Assembly: GCA_028280115.1 (NCBI GenBank)
Contig: JANQMJ010000018.1
Span: 1 to 64,000 of the forward strand
From: Parvularculaceae bacterium
Lineage (GTDB): Bacteria; Pseudomonadota; Alphaproteobacteria; Caulobacterales; Parvularculaceae
Direction of reading: 5' to 3'
DNA length: 64,000 bases
The position numbers were made by a program, and so were the translations under genes. The notes beneath the pieces are model-generated. The model was given only the letters and a program-made list of their open reading frames with translations, was not told the origin of the DNA and searched no databases. How positions within the stretch are numbered: position 1 is the stretch's first letter; each line of letters begins with the position of its first letter. Shown here piece after piece: positions 1-8,203 of the stretch.

Positions 1-636
1 TTGGCTGCCGCCGCCATACGCTTTATGACGGGTCCTGGGCGGAATGGGGCGATGAACGCCACACCGAAGAGGAGCATCCCGTCATTGACGGAAAGTAACA
101 ACCAACAGCGCATCGACGTGACCATCACCTATCTTGAGCAGACCCAGCGGCCGGTCTTGCCGACGCCGGGGCGGCCGCCCTGCAAGCTCGCCCTCTTGCG
201 CGTGGAAAACCCGCCGATCCATTTTTACCGCTATTGTTACCGTCTTGTGGGCGATCCCTATAACTGGGTCAGCCGGCGGCGCCTGGACGATGAAGCGCTG
301 TCGCGGATCATTCACGATCCGTCCGTATACATCTATGTTCTCTATGTCGACGGCGCGCCGGGCGGTTTCGCTGAGATCGACGCGCGCAACGCCGAAAATT
401 GCGATATCAAGTTTTTCGGCCTGGCGCCGGATTTTCTCGGCCGCGGTCTTGGGCGGTATTTCCTGACCAATATCGTCGAGCGCGCCTGGAGCATCGGGCC
501 GAAGCGGGTGCGTCTGGAAACCTGCACGCTCGATCACGCCGCGGCGCTGCCGCTTTATCAAAAGCTGGGCTTTCGGGTCTATGACCGTCAGGCGGGCGTC
601 GTCGAACTGATCGACCAGCCGCCCGCGCCCCTATGA
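1..636 (+). CDS. GNAT family N-acetyltransferase (5' end uncertain)
   Basis: Acetyl-CoA-dependent N-acetyltransferase fold; the substrate cannot be told. Numbering from base 1, the acyl-CoA loop (motif A) is seen around residues 142-155 as APDFLGRGLGRYF, preceded by a beta strand containing CDIKFFG, and the C-terminal GNAT signature LYQKLGF is at about 185-191. The frame is open to the left window edge, so the gene could begin upstream. Candidate starts are TTG at 1, ATG at 25 and ATG at 52; the ATG at 52 fits best because residues before it look unconserved. It stands alone, 64 bases before metC on the same strand. Family assignment is firm, specific role unknown. Confidence 0.8.
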   Translation: MAAAAIRFMTGPGRNGAMNATPKRSIPSLTESNNQQRIDVTITYLEQTQRPVLPTPGRPPCKLALLRVENPPIHFYRYCYRLVGDPYNWVSRRRLDDEALSRIIHDPSVYIYVLYVDGAPGGFAEIDARNAENCDIKFFGLAPDFLGRGLGRYFLTNIVERAWSIGPKRVRLETCTLDHAAALPLYQKLGFRVYDRQAGVVELIDQPPAPL

Positions 637-700
637 GGCTCTTAAAACCGCTTGAAAAACGCGGTATTGAAAGGCGTTTCGCAAAGAGCCGGTCAAGCGC

Positions 701-1864
701 ATGAAAGACGACACCAAGATCATCACCGCGGGCCGGGCGCATGGCCGCCGCGCCCATCCCGTCAATCCGCCGGTGGTGCGCGCCTCGACCATCCTTTTTC
801 CCACCTATGACGACTATCTCGAGGGCGTGCGGACGATCAATTACGGCCGGCTCGGCACGGCGACCCACCGCGCGCTGGAACAGGCGATCACCGGCCTTGA
901 AGGCGGCTTTGAAACGCGGCTCGCCCCGTCGGGGCTTCAGGCCTGTAACGCCGCGATCCTCGCCTTTGTCGGCGCCGGCGATCATGTGCTGATCACCGAC
1001 GCCGCTTATGATCCCACGCGGAAATTCTGCGAGAAATTTCTTACCCGCTTCGGCGTCGAGGTGGACTTTTATGATCCGCTGGCCGGCAAGGACGACATCG
1101 CGGCGCTGATGAAGCCGAACACCAAAGTCGTCTTCGCCGAGTCGCCCGGCTCGCTGACATTCGAGGTCCAGGACCTTCCCGCCCTGGCGCAGGCCGCCCA
1201 TGAAGGCGGCGCCGTCCTGATCGTCGACAACACCTGGAGCGGCGGATATTTCTGCAAGCCGATTGCGCTGGGCGCCGATGTCAGCGTTCAGGCGGGAACG
1301 AAATATATCGCCGGCCACGCGGACTGCCTGATCGGCACCATCACGTCCGCCAGCGAGGAAACCGCAAAGAAAATCTATTACGCCCTGTTGCAGCTTGGCT
1401 CCAATGTCGCCGCCGACGACGCCTATCTTGCGCTGCGCGGCTTGCGCACCTTGTCCGCCCGGCTCAAGCGCCATGAGGAAAGCGCGCTGGCGCTGGCGAA
1501 ATGGCTGGGCAAACGCGGCGAGGTCAAGCGCGTCATTCATCCGGCGCAAAAATCCTGTCCCGGCTATGCGCACTGGAAGCGCGATTTCACCGGCTCGTCC
1601 GGACTGTTCGGGGCCGTGCTGAAACCGGTTCCCCTGCCCGCGCTGAAAGCGTTTTTCAACGCGCTCAAGCTTTTCGGCATCGGCTTTTCCTGGGGCGGTT
1701 TTGAAAGCCTTTGCGTGCATGTCCATCCCGAGGAACATCGCAGCGCCGCGCCCTGGACCGAGGAAGGACCGGTCCTGCGGTTTCACGCCGGGCTTGAAGA
1801 TCTCGACGATCTGAAAAACGATCTCGAAGGGGCTTTCACGGCGATGGCGATCGCGCAAAAATAG
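701..1864 (+). CDS. metC: cystathionine beta-lyase
   Basis: PLP enzyme of the Cys/Met-metabolism family, cleaving cystathionine to homocysteine, pyruvate and ammonia in methionine synthesis. At 387 residues it has the usual length. The PLP-binding lysine is in GTKYIAGHAD (about K201), preceded by the cofactor-contacting aspartate of VDNTWSGG (about D176). The N-terminal PVNPPVVRASTILFPTYDDY block and NYGRLGTATH are typical of alphaproteobacterial MetC. Closely related gamma-synthases and gamma-lyases share this fold, so beta-lyase is the best, not the only, reading. It is followed after 20 bases by a lipoprotein gene that may be cotranscribed. Confidence 0.85.
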   Translation: MKDDTKIITAGRAHGRRAHPVNPPVVRASTILFPTYDDYLEGVRTINYGRLGTATHRALEQAITGLEGGFETRLAPSGLQACNAAILAFVGAGDHVLITDAAYDPTRKFCEKFLTRFGVEVDFYDPLAGKDDIAALMKPNTKVVFAESPGSLTFEVQDLPALAQAAHEGGAVLIVDNTWSGGYFCKPIALGADVSVQAGTKYIAGHADCLIGTITSASEETAKKIYYALLQLGSNVAADDAYLALRGLRTLSARLKRHEESALALAKWLGKRGEVKRVIHPAQKSCPGYAHWKRDFTGSSGLFGAVLKPVPLPALKAFFNALKLFGIGFSWGGFESLCVHVHPEEHRSAAPWTEEGPVLRFHAGLEDLDDLKNDLEGAFTAMAIAQK

Positions 1865-1884
1865 GCGCAATCAAGGAGAGTCCC

Positions 1885-2184
1885 ATGCGTATGGTGTTGA
1901 TGGCTTTTGTCCTGCTGGCCGCCGGCGGCTGCATGACCACGAAAGGCGCGCGCACGATCGTGAGCGATCCGCCCGGCGCGCTGGTCACGGTGGAAGGCTT
2001 CGGCGAATGCGAGACCCCGTGCCGGATCACGCTCGACACCCGCCGCGAGGTGACGGTCGCCAAGGCGGGCTATAAGGCGCAGCGCTTCGGCATCACGCCT
2101 GGCGGCCGGTCGGTCATGGTGGTGCTGGAACTTGCCGCCCCGACCGATGATGTGGACGCGATCGCCCTGCCGGAGCTTGACTAG
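1885..2184 (+). CDS. PEGA-domain lipoprotein
   Basis: A 99-residue exported protein. The N-terminus is a short hydrophobic signal ending in LLAAGGC, a plausible lipobox with Cys at residue 16, so it is probably a lipoprotein. The mature part contains the PEGA-like pattern SDPPGALVTVEGFGECETPCRI followed by a strand-rich repeat with KAGYKAQRF, typical of small surface PEGA domains. An AAGGAGAG ribosome site precedes the ATG. No enzymatic role is suggested. Its stop is followed by the first hairpin repeat of the window. Function unknown. Confidence 0.7.
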   Translation: MRMVLMAFVLLAAGGCMTTKGARTIVSDPPGALVTVEGFGECETPCRITLDTRREVTVAKAGYKAQRFGITPGGRSVMVVLELAAPTDDVDAIALPELD

Positions 2185-2212
2185 CGCAGGTTGCGGATCG
2201 CGCGATCCATAT

Positions 2213-2352
2213 CACCGCTCATTCCCGCGAAGGCGGGAATCCAGTCTTAATGAATAAAGTCGGGCTTCACCCGTCATTTTTCGTTCGCTGGATCCCGGCT
2301 CTGCGCTGCATCATCAAAGATGCTGCAGCGCGTCCGGGATGAGCGGGTGCTT
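2213..2352. repeat. intergenic hairpin repeat (two modules)
   Basis: Between the lipoprotein gene and the next gene lie two inverted-repeat modules: one starting TTCCCGCGAAGGCGGGAA and one running from GGATCCCGG to CGTCCGGGATGAG with an inner ATCATCAAAGATGCTGC hairpin. The same modules recur at many intergenic sites in this window. No gene is seen here. Confidence 0.7.
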
Positions 2353-2369
2353 CTAATCCCCAACCGACC

Positions 2370-2888
2370 TTAGACGCCCGTGGGCCGCGGCAACGCGTAG
2401 ATGTCGCGTTCGCGCCCGTCCGGAAACATGTCGCGCGCGATCACTTCACCGCCGAGTTTTAACGCCAAGGCGCGCGCCGCATTGTTGTCGTCGTCCATAT
2501 GGGTTTCCACCAGCGCCCATTTGAGTTCCCGGTACGCAAATGCGATCACGGCCTGGGACGCCTCCAGCGCATATCCTTGTCGGCGCGCGGCGGGAATAAT
2601 CCACCATGTCAGTTCCGAACGCGGCCAGCCTTCCGGCCAGACTAGCCCGCATCCGCCGGCCATTTCATTCGTCGCGCGCACGTAAACCGACCACATGCCA
2701 AAGCCGCGCATGCGCCAATGGCCGATATCGGCGGCGAGTTTTTTCCAGGCAAGATGCGCCGGCAGCGGCCCGCCATAGGCCGCGGAAGCCTCGGCGTCGG
2801 CGTAAAACGTTTTGTAAACGTCGTAATCGGCGGCCGACGGCGCCCGCAAGATTAAACGCTCCGTTTCAAGCTGGGGTATTTCCGTCAT
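2370..2888 (-). CDS. GNAT acetyltransferase, RimJ/RimL type
   Basis: A 172-residue protein opening with LETERLILRAPSAADYD, the standard start of the RimJ/RimL-like acetyltransferase group. The central strand SELTWWIIPAARRQGYALEAS carries the acetyl-CoA binding R-x-x-G-x-A loop (RRQGYA), and the C-terminal part reads VETHMDDDNNAARALALKLGG, the usual helix-strand with Asn-x-x-Ala. Members modify ribosomal proteins, small molecules or antibiotics; the substrate cannot be deduced here. Monocistronic, ending close to an intergenic repeat and starting 24 bases from a tRNA gene on the same strand. Confidence 0.82.
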   Translation of the reverse strand: MTEIPQLETERLILRAPSAADYDVYKTFYADAEASAAYGGPLPAHLAWKKLAADIGHWRMRGFGMWSVYVRATNEMAGGCGLVWPEGWPRSELTWWIIPAARRQGYALEASQAVIAFAYRELKWALVETHMDDDNNAARALALKLGGEVIARDMFPDGRERDIYALPRPTGV

Positions 2889-2911
2889 AACGTCTTGAGC
2901 GGCGGCGAAAC

Positions 2912-2988
2912 TGGCGACCCCGGCAGGACTCGAACCTGCAACCCTCGGCTTCGAAGGCCGATGCTCTATCCAATTGAGCTACGGAGCC
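2912..2988 (-). tRNA. tRNA-Arg (anticodon TCG)
   Basis: The minus strand folds as a full cloverleaf: acceptor GGCTCCG/CGGGGTC, D arm GCTC...GAGC, anticodon stem TCGGC/GCCGA around loop CTTCGAA with anticodon TCG (reads CGA and other CGN codons), T arm GCAGG-TTCGAGT-CCTGC, and an encoded 3' CCA. Its T arm is identical to that of the neighbouring tRNA-Arg(TCT). Confidence 0.95.
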
Positions 2989-3039
2989 GGATAAGCGTTC
3001 AGTTATTAGAGTACGTTCGCACGAAATGGAAACATTGAT

Positions 3040-3276
3040 CGTCATCCCGTGTGCGCTGCAGCGATTTATCGCTGCGGCGCTGACACGGGATCGCTCTGAT
3101 CGCCGTCGCGTCATAAATTTTGGCGATCCCGGATCAGCATTGCATCATCAAGGATGCTGCAATGCATCCGGGATGACGAGAATAGTTTGGTTTGCCGAGC
3201 CCAAGTCAGCCCCGCGCGCGAAGGCGCGCAAATTATGAAATGCGCGAAGGCGCGCAAAATTTGAAATAGGCGAAGG
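3040..3276. repeat. intergenic hairpin repeats
   Basis: The gap between two tRNA genes holds a complete two-module unit (about 3040-3180) bounded by GTCATCCCGTG and CATCCGGGATGACG, with inner hairpins of the type CAGCGATTTATCGCTG and GCATCATCAAGGATGC. It is followed at about 3213-3275 by small hairpins of the type GCGCGAAGGCGCGC separated by AT-rich spacers. No protein gene is credible here; the open frames crossing it are repeat sequence. Confidence 0.75.
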
Positions 3277-3277
3277 C

Positions 3278-3354
3278 TGGCGACCCCGGCAGGACTCGAA
3301 CCTGCAACCATCGGCTTAGAAGGCCGGTGCTCTATCCGGTTGAGCTACGGGGCC
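3278..3354 (-). tRNA. tRNA-Arg (anticodon TCT)
   Basis: Cloverleaf on the minus strand: acceptor GGCCCCG/CGGGGTC, D arm GCTC/GAGC, anticodon loop CTTCTAA with anticodon TCT (AGA/AGG codons), T arm identical to the upstream tRNA-Arg(TCG), encoded CCA. The anticodon stem CCGGC/GCCGA leaves a C-A mismatch at its outermost pair. Confidence 0.93.
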
Positions 3355-3360
3355 GAACCG

Positions 3361-3669
3361 CTAATGCGTCCAGGGCAGGCGCCGGCGATAGGCGAAATTG
3401 TCCGCATAGGCTTTCGGTCTGACCGTGGGCTTGCGTTCCGGCTCGACGCGATAGGCGAGCCCGTGTTTTTCCGCATAGGCGACCGCTTCGTCCTTGGTGT
3501 CGAAAAACAGCCGCACCTGGCTGGCGTCCATATCCTGCGCGCCTGTCCAGCCCATCAGCGGATCGATGCGCCGGGCGGTCCTGGCGTCAAATTCCAGCAC
3601 CCAGGCCTTGGTGTTGGCCCGGCCTGACTGCATGGCGGTTTTCGCCGGCTTGAAAATGCGCGCAAACAT
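3361..3669 (-). CDS. NADH dehydrogenase-associated subunit, NDUFS4-like (ETC complex I conserved region)
   Basis: A 102-residue soluble protein matching the ETC_C1_NDUFS4 family, an accessory subunit at the peripheral arm of respiratory complex I in alphaproteobacteria and mitochondria. Recognisable features are the start ARIFKPAKTAMQSGRANTK, the central WVLEFDARTARRIDPLMGWTG, the FDTKDEAVAYAEKHGLAYRV segment and the end YADNFAYRRRLPWTH. The length is usual. It lies between tRNA-Arg and tRNA-Pro genes, all on the minus strand, far from any nuo operon in the window. Role in complex assembly or stability is inferred from the family. Confidence 0.9.
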   Translation of the reverse strand: MFARIFKPAKTAMQSGRANTKAWVLEFDARTARRIDPLMGWTGAQDMDASQVRLFFDTKDEAVAYAEKHGLAYRVEPERKPTVRPKAYADNFAYRRRLPWTH

Positions 3670-3717
3670 GACGCTTCGTTCTTTGTTCCTCGTGCCGCCG
3701 CCAGCCTGGCGGAGCGA

Positions 3718-3794
<77 letters not shown>

Positions 3795-3864
3795 GCGTTC
3801 CGGCGGCTGCTCACATCGGCCATCTTAGCGCCGATGTAAAGGTCCGCCCATAGGCGCATGGCCG

Positions 3865-4338
3865 TTAACGCTTGTTGAAGATGGGATGGCGCACGCGATC
3901 GCCGGTCTCAACGCCCAGCCGCGCGAAGGTTCCGCCATTGACCTCCAAGACCGCCAGAACCGGCCCGCCCGACGGAATCGATTCCAGTGAGCGGGGCGTC
4001 GTGTTTTCCGCGATGCGCGTGATCACGCCGGTTTCGTCGATGAACGCCATGTCGAGGGAGATCAGGGTGTTCTTCATCCACATGGAAATAACCTGGGGCC
4101 GCTTAAAGTCGAACAGCATGCCGGCGTCTTCGGCAAGCTCGGTGCGGTACATCAGGCCGGTCGTAATTTCCTCAGGCTCGTCGGCGATTTCCACCCTGAA
4201 GCGATGTTCGGCGCCATCCGATTCGATGATCGCCACGTCCGGGGAAATATCGCCCGGCGCGACCGGCTGGGCGCAGGCCGAGCCGATCATCAGCATGAAA
4301 ATAAGCGCCAGCCGTGAAAATACGCCCGCCATACGCAT
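3865..4338 (-). CDS. DUF192 family exported protein
   Basis: A 157-residue protein with a hydrophobic N-terminus ending in GSAC at residue 23, compatible with lipoprotein processing or simple export. The DUF192 signature is clear: RTELAEDAGMLFDF, then MWMKNTLISLDMAFID and the C-terminal VLEVNGGTFARLGVETGDRV. Members are small beta-barrel-like proteins of unknown biochemical role, often encoded beside cold-shock genes in alphaproteobacteria, as here (17 bases downstream of the cold-shock gene, same strand). The two are probably one transcription unit. Confidence 0.85.
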   Translation of the reverse strand: MRMAGVFSRLALIFMLMIGSACAQPVAPGDISPDVAIIESDGAEHRFRVEIADEPEEITTGLMYRTELAEDAGMLFDFKRPQVISMWMKNTLISLDMAFIDETGVITRIAENTTPRSLESIPSGGPVLAVLEVNGGTFARLGVETGDRVRHPIFNKR

Positions 4339-4355
4339 TACGAGAAACCTTGCCG

Positions 4356-4898
4356 TCAGTTTTCCGGATCGGCTCTTATTTCAATCGCCAACAGGCCTTT
4401 CGGTCCGTCGGCGAAGGAAACCTGCAGGCGCTGATGTTGCACCAACTCGCCGAGCCCGCAGCGCCGCACCACTTCCATATGCACGAAAATGTCCGGCGTG
4501 CCCTCGCCGCGCGTCAGGAACCCATAGCCCTTTGCGCGATTGAACCATTTAACGGAAGCCTTGGCGAAATCGCCGGCCGGCGTCTGGCTGATCATCGGCG
4601 TTGTCGGCGCGATGGAGGTGGCGGTCGACTCGTCGATTTCGATCAGCTTCAGCGCCTGCAGCCCTTTGGGGCGGCGCACCACTTCGCATTCCACCGTTGC
4701 GCCCTCGCGCGCCGTGCTGCGGCCCGCCGCTTTCAGACAAGAAGAGTGAATAAGGATGTCACTGTCGCCGTTGGCGGGCACAATAAAGCCGTATCCTTTG
4801 GCAGGATCGAACCATTTAATGACCCCTGTCAGCGTAAAACTTTCTTCCTCAGTATCCGGCGACGGTGCATCAGGCGGTTGTCCGATACTCTCTGCCAT
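4356..4898 (-). CDS. double cold-shock domain protein
   Basis: A 180-residue protein with two complete cold-shock domains. The first (about 24-85) contains [15 protein letters not shown] and DILIHSSCL; the second (about 112-176) contains [15 protein letters not shown] and [12 protein letters not shown]-x-x-x-KGYGF is the RNP1-type nucleic acid-binding motif and D-I-F/L-V/I-H is RNP2. Paired domains in one chain are a known alphaproteobacterial arrangement and probably bind single-stranded RNA or DNA. It precedes a DUF192 gene in the same direction. About 200 bases of AT-rich sequence upstream (4899-5096) hold no gene and probably its promoter and leader. Confidence 0.9.
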   Translation of the reverse strand: MAESIGQPPDAPSPDTEEESFTLTGVIKWFDPAKGYGFIVPANGDSDILIHSSCLKAAGRSTAREGATVECEVVRRPKGLQALKLIEIDESTATSIAPTTPMISQTPAGDFAKASVKWFNRAKGYGFLTRGEGTPDIFVHMEVVRRCGLGELVQHQRLQVSFADGPKGLLAIEIRADPEN

Positions 4899-5096
4899 AC
4901 TCGTGAACCCCCCAGTCGCGCGCTGAGATATTATGACTTGTTTTTATTAACTATAATCTAGAAGCACAGAAAGTCAGTCCCCCTGGCGCAAAGAATGCAC
5001 CATATTTGATTATTAATTTGAGAATTTCCCCAGAAAGTTGCAGTGATTAGATAACATTACGACGAGATTTCTTCGCCGCCACGCAGAAAATCGTCT

Positions 5097-5540
5097 TTAC
5101 GCGATCCGTTGCGATTCTAGGTCGGAAAGGAATTTGGAAATCAAAAGCAGGAAAACTTCAAAATCGGATTCGATGTTTGCGGACGAAACGCCCCCTGACG
5201 AATTGCGGTCCATTTGCAAGGCGACGTCTCCGTCGCGGTCGACATAGACCCGGCCGAATTTCACGTCGTTATTGAACTTATTCAAAAGCTCAAGACTGAT
5301 GTCTTCGCCGCGGATGCCCCGCAGCCACGTAATATAGGAAATATCCGCGTCCGCCCCGGCGATCCAGATAATGATGGCATAACCGCCGACATCGACCCGA
5401 AGCTTGTCGGAGTCGTAATCACGGACATTATGGCCCGCATCCGACAGGATTTTGGCGACTTCGCTCTTGGAAACCCCAGCCGCATGCGCCGGCGCGAACG
5501 CCAGCATCAAAACAGCCGCGATTGTCATAACAACACGCAT
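5097..5540 (-). CDS. YbjN domain exported protein
   Basis: I chose the ATG at 5540, giving MRVVMTIAAVLMLAFAPAHA, a clean signal peptide cut near AHA-AG; an upstream ATG at 5573 would bury this. The mature part fits the YbjN fold: an N-terminal helix (SKSEVAKILSDAGHNV), strands GYAIIIWIAG and GRVYVDRDGDVALQMD, and a long C-terminal helix FEVFLLLISKFLSDLESQ. YbjN proteins are sensory-transduction-like or chaperone-like proteins without a known reaction. Monocistronic. Confidence 0.78.
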   Translation of the reverse strand: MRVVMTIAAVLMLAFAPAHAAGVSKSEVAKILSDAGHNVRDYDSDKLRVDVGGYAIIIWIAGADADISYITWLRGIRGEDISLELLNKFNNDVKFGRVYVDRDGDVALQMDRNSSGGVSSANIESDFEVFLLLISKFLSDLESQRIA

Positions 5541-5671
5541 GATGACGCCCCTCCAGCGAGTTCCCGCGAACATGATTAGTTAACGGCAAAAACGGGTTGA
5601 AATCAATCGCATGGCGCAACGCGCCTAATCCCGGCGCAACACGCGGATTTTTGCGGGTTTTTCAGGGGAAC

Positions 5672-5746
5672 TGGCAGGCCCTAGGGGAATCGAACCCCTC
5701 TTTCCAGGTTGAAAACCTGGCGTCCTAACCGATAGACGAAGGGCCC
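5672..5746 (-). tRNA. tRNA-Glu (anticodon TTC)
   Basis: Minus-strand cloverleaf: acceptor GGGCCCT/AGGGCCT, D arm GTCT...GGAC, anticodon stem CCAGG/CCTGG around TTTTCAA (anticodon TTC), T arm GAGGG-GTTCGAT-TCCCCT, encoded CCA. It is 75 bases long and lies about 100 bases downstream of recJ. Confidence 0.95.
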
Positions 5747-5844
5747 GCGCTGTGCGCCCGCATTTCGGCGAGGGCGCTGTATAGGCGAGCCGACGCCGCC
5801 GGGGCAAGCCCTTTTGGGGGGCGCCAAGCGATTCCGGCCTCTTC

Positions 5845-7686
5845 TCAGACCGCCGGCGCGGCGTCGACGATGTGGAGCTGGGCCGCATCCCCGCCGCGCC
5901 AGCTATCGGCGCGGACCTTGCCAGCGACATGGAGGCGCCCGCCGCCCGCCAGCGCAGCGCCAAGCGCTTCGCCCGCGGCCCGGAACGCGATGGCGCGGGC
6001 CTTCTCGCCGCTGTCGCCGACCAGGGTCAGCGCCACATGATTTTGGCCGACGGTCTTGACATATTCCGCGCGCATATGGGCGAGCGCGAAAACCGGTTCC
6101 GGATTTTTCGGTCCGAACGGGCCGGCGCGCGCGATCATATCGGCGAACCGTTTGGTCACCGCGTCCGGCGCGATGACCGCGTCGAGGTCGAGCATCCGGT
6201 CCGCACGGGCATGCTCTACATCCTGGGCAAGGCGTTGATTCAACCGCTGGCGCAGCGTGTCGATCTTGTCGGGCGCAATCGTCAGTCCCGCCGCCATGGC
6301 GTGACCGCCGCCGGCGATCAACAGGCCGTCGTTTTTCGCCGCGCCGATCGCCGCGCCGAGATCGACGCCGGCGATGGACCGTCCCGAGCCTTTGCCGGTA
6401 TCGCCGTCAACGCCGATGACGATAGAGGGCCGGTCGTAAATATCCTTGAGCCGTCCGGCGACGATCCCGACCACGCCCGGATGCCAGCCCTCGCCCGCGG
6501 CGATGATGATGTCGTCTCCATCGTGACCGCCTTCGTTCACGGCGCGGATTGCCGCTTCCTGGACCTGCGCTTCGATCGCCTGGCGCTCGGCGTTCATGAC
6601 ATGGAGTTTTTCAACCAGAAACGCCCGTCTTTCTTGGTCGCGCGTCGTTAACAGTTCGAACGCCAGACGCGCATGGCCGATCCGGCCGGCGGCGTTGATC
6701 CGCGGCCCCAGAAGAAACCCGAGATCATAGGTCGAGGGCGGCCCTTTCATGCCAGCCCGGGCGCCGAGCGCTGCAAGGCCCGGATTGCCCCCCATGCCCA
6801 GGACCTTGAGTCCCTGCGCGGTGAGGATGCGCGCAAGGCCGGTCATCGGCATCACATCGCAAACAAGGCCGAGCGCGGCGAGATCGAGCAAGCCGAAAAG
6901 ATCGGGCTCGGGATGGTTCGCGAACCGGCCCGCCTCGCGCAACAGGCGATTGACCGCGATCGCGGTCATGAAGGCGAGCCCGGCGGCGGAAAGATCCGTC
7001 AGTCCCGATCCGTCATCGGTCCGGTTGGGATTGATCGTCGCCGTCGCGCCGCGCGGCGGCGGACCGTCCATGAGATGATGATCGATGACGACGACGTCGA
7101 CGCCTTCGGCGGCGGCCTGCTCGACCGGCTCGTGCGCCGAAGCGCCGCAATCGACCGTGACGATCACCCTGGCGCCGCGTTCTTTCAGCGTCCTGAACGC
7201 CGCAATCGACGGGCCGTAGCCTTCGGTCATGCGGTCGGGCAGATAAACGTCGAGGGGCGCGCGAACGGCGTCGAAATAAAGCTTGAGGATCGCCGCGGCC
7301 GATGTTCCGTCCACATCGTAATCGCCGAACAGGCCGACCTGTTCGCCGGCAAGGATTGCATCGGCGATGCGCCTTGCGCCGCGCTCCATGTCGGCGAGCG
7401 TATATGGATCCGGCAGGGCGCTGCGCAATGTCGGATGAAGATAGGCGTCGGCGTCGTCATGCCTGACGCCGCGCGCGGCAAGCACCCGCGCCAGGAGCGG
7501 TCCGATGGTTTCATGCTGCGCCATCGCCGCCGTTGCGCGCGCATCGGCCGCGCGCAGCCGCCAGCGCCGTCCGGACGCCGGCGCGCCCATGGGCGGCAGC
7601 GTCATGAACGGTCCATCGAAGATGTCGGCGGCGTGTGCGGCGGCTGAACTCATCTCAATAGGAAGCGCCGATTCGGAAGAACCCAT
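5845..7686 (-). CDS. recJ: single-stranded-DNA-specific exonuclease RecJ
   Basis: 5'-3' single-strand DNA exonuclease of the DHH phosphoesterase superfamily, acting in recombination and mismatch repair. At 613 residues it has the expected length. Metal-binding motifs are visible: LFGDYDVDGTSAAA (motif I), TVDCGASAHEPV (motif II), and VVIDHHLMDG, the DHH box. DHHA1 motifs follow in the C-terminal half, including SGRSIAGVDLG and GGGHAMAAGLTI. The gene lies downstream of glpX on the same strand, a common alphaproteobacterial order, but here DUF3297 and about 270 bases of repeats separate them. Start at 7686 is not certain; an in-frame ATG lies 11 codons further in. Confidence 0.95.
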   Translation of the reverse strand: MGSSESALPIEMSSAAAHAADIFDGPFMTLPPMGAPASGRRWRLRAADARATAAMAQHETIGPLLARVLAARGVRHDDADAYLHPTLRSALPDPYTLADMERGARRIADAILAGEQVGLFGDYDVDGTSAAAILKLYFDAVRAPLDVYLPDRMTEGYGPSIAAFRTLKERGARVIVTVDCGASAHEPVEQAAAEGVDVVVIDHHLMDGPPPRGATATINPNRTDDGSGLTDLSAAGLAFMTAIAVNRLLREAGRFANHPEPDLFGLLDLAALGLVCDVMPMTGLARILTAQGLKVLGMGGNPGLAALGARAGMKGPPSTYDLGFLLGPRINAAGRIGHARLAFELLTTRDQERRAFLVEKLHVMNAERQAIEAQVQEAAIRAVNEGGHDGDDIIIAAGEGWHPGVVGIVAGRLKDIYDRPSIVIGVDGDTGKGSGRSIAGVDLGAAIGAAKNDGLLIAGGGHAMAAGLTIAPDKIDTLRQRLNQRLAQDVEHARADRMLDLDAVIAPDAVTKRFADMIARAGPFGPKNPEPVFALAHMRAEYVKTVGQNHVALTLVGDSGEKARAIAFRAAGEALGAALAGGGRLHVAGKVRADSWRGGDAAQLHIVDAAPAV

Positions 7687-7734
7687 TGCCGTTCCCCGCC
7701 GGCAATTTTCCCCCAGGAGAGCGCCTGGCGATTA

Positions 7735-7960
7735 ATCAGCAACGCAAAACCGCTCAACCCGCTTTCCCGGCGCCGCGCGCGAAGGCGCGCTATTTATAAT
7801 TTGACCGCATTCGCGGTCGGGCCGGGACCCAGCGAACAGATAATGTCGGGCGAAGCCCGTCTTTTTATGTTGACTGGACCCCGACTTTCGTCGGGGAGGT
7901 CGGGGGAAATGAGCGGGGATATCAATTGTCCCATCCGCAAGCGACTCTGGCGCGCCCGCG
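7735..7960. repeat. intergenic hairpin repeat, family 2
   Basis: The gap between recJ and the DUF3297 gene is repetitive. It starts with CGCTCAACCCG, then a GCGCGCGAAGGCGCGC hairpin, an AT-rich spacer, a CCGCATTCGCGG hairpin, GTCGGGCGAAGCCCG and GGACCCCGACTTTCGTCGGG. A second copy lies at 58478-58612, with partial copies at 12620-12680 and 63690-64000. No gene. Confidence 0.75.
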
Positions 7961-8203
7961 CTACCCGGCGGTTTTGAAATAAGGCTCGACCGCGCCATTG
8001 AGCTTGATGGTCAAGGGCTTGCCGCGCCGGTTAAGGGTTTTGCCCGCGGCGACTTTGATCCAGCCTTCCGACACGCAATATTCCTCGACATTGGTCTTTT
8101 CTTCGCCGTTAAAGCGCACGCCAATATCGCGCCGGTCGACCATCGGATCGTAATAATCGCTGTCCGGATCGATGCTGAGACGGTCGGGAAGCGCTTCGCT
8201 CAC
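7961..8203 (-). CDS. DUF3297 family protein
   Basis: An 80-residue cytosolic protein matching DUF3297 from end to end: ALPDRLSIDPDSDYYD, then IGVRFNGEEKTNVEEYCVSEGW, KTLNRRGKPLTIKLNGAVEPYF. Its biochemical role is unknown. The start ATG overlaps the glpX stop (ATGA, 4 bases), so it is cotranscribed and probably translationally coupled with glpX. Confidence 0.88.
   Translation of the reverse strand: MSEALPDRLSIDPDSDYYDPMVDRRDIGVRFNGEEKTNVEEYCVSEGWIKVAAGKTLNRRGKPLTIKLNGAVEPYFKTAG

Noticed and set aside
407-1870. A 487-residue frame antisense to metC
   Set aside because: It mirrors metC on the other strand; high GC content leaves long antisense frames open. The residues show no domain and are rich in Arg, Gly and Ala.
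6673-7647. Long plus-strand frames inside recJ
   Set aside because: Shadow of recJ, which is full length with intact DHH motifs.
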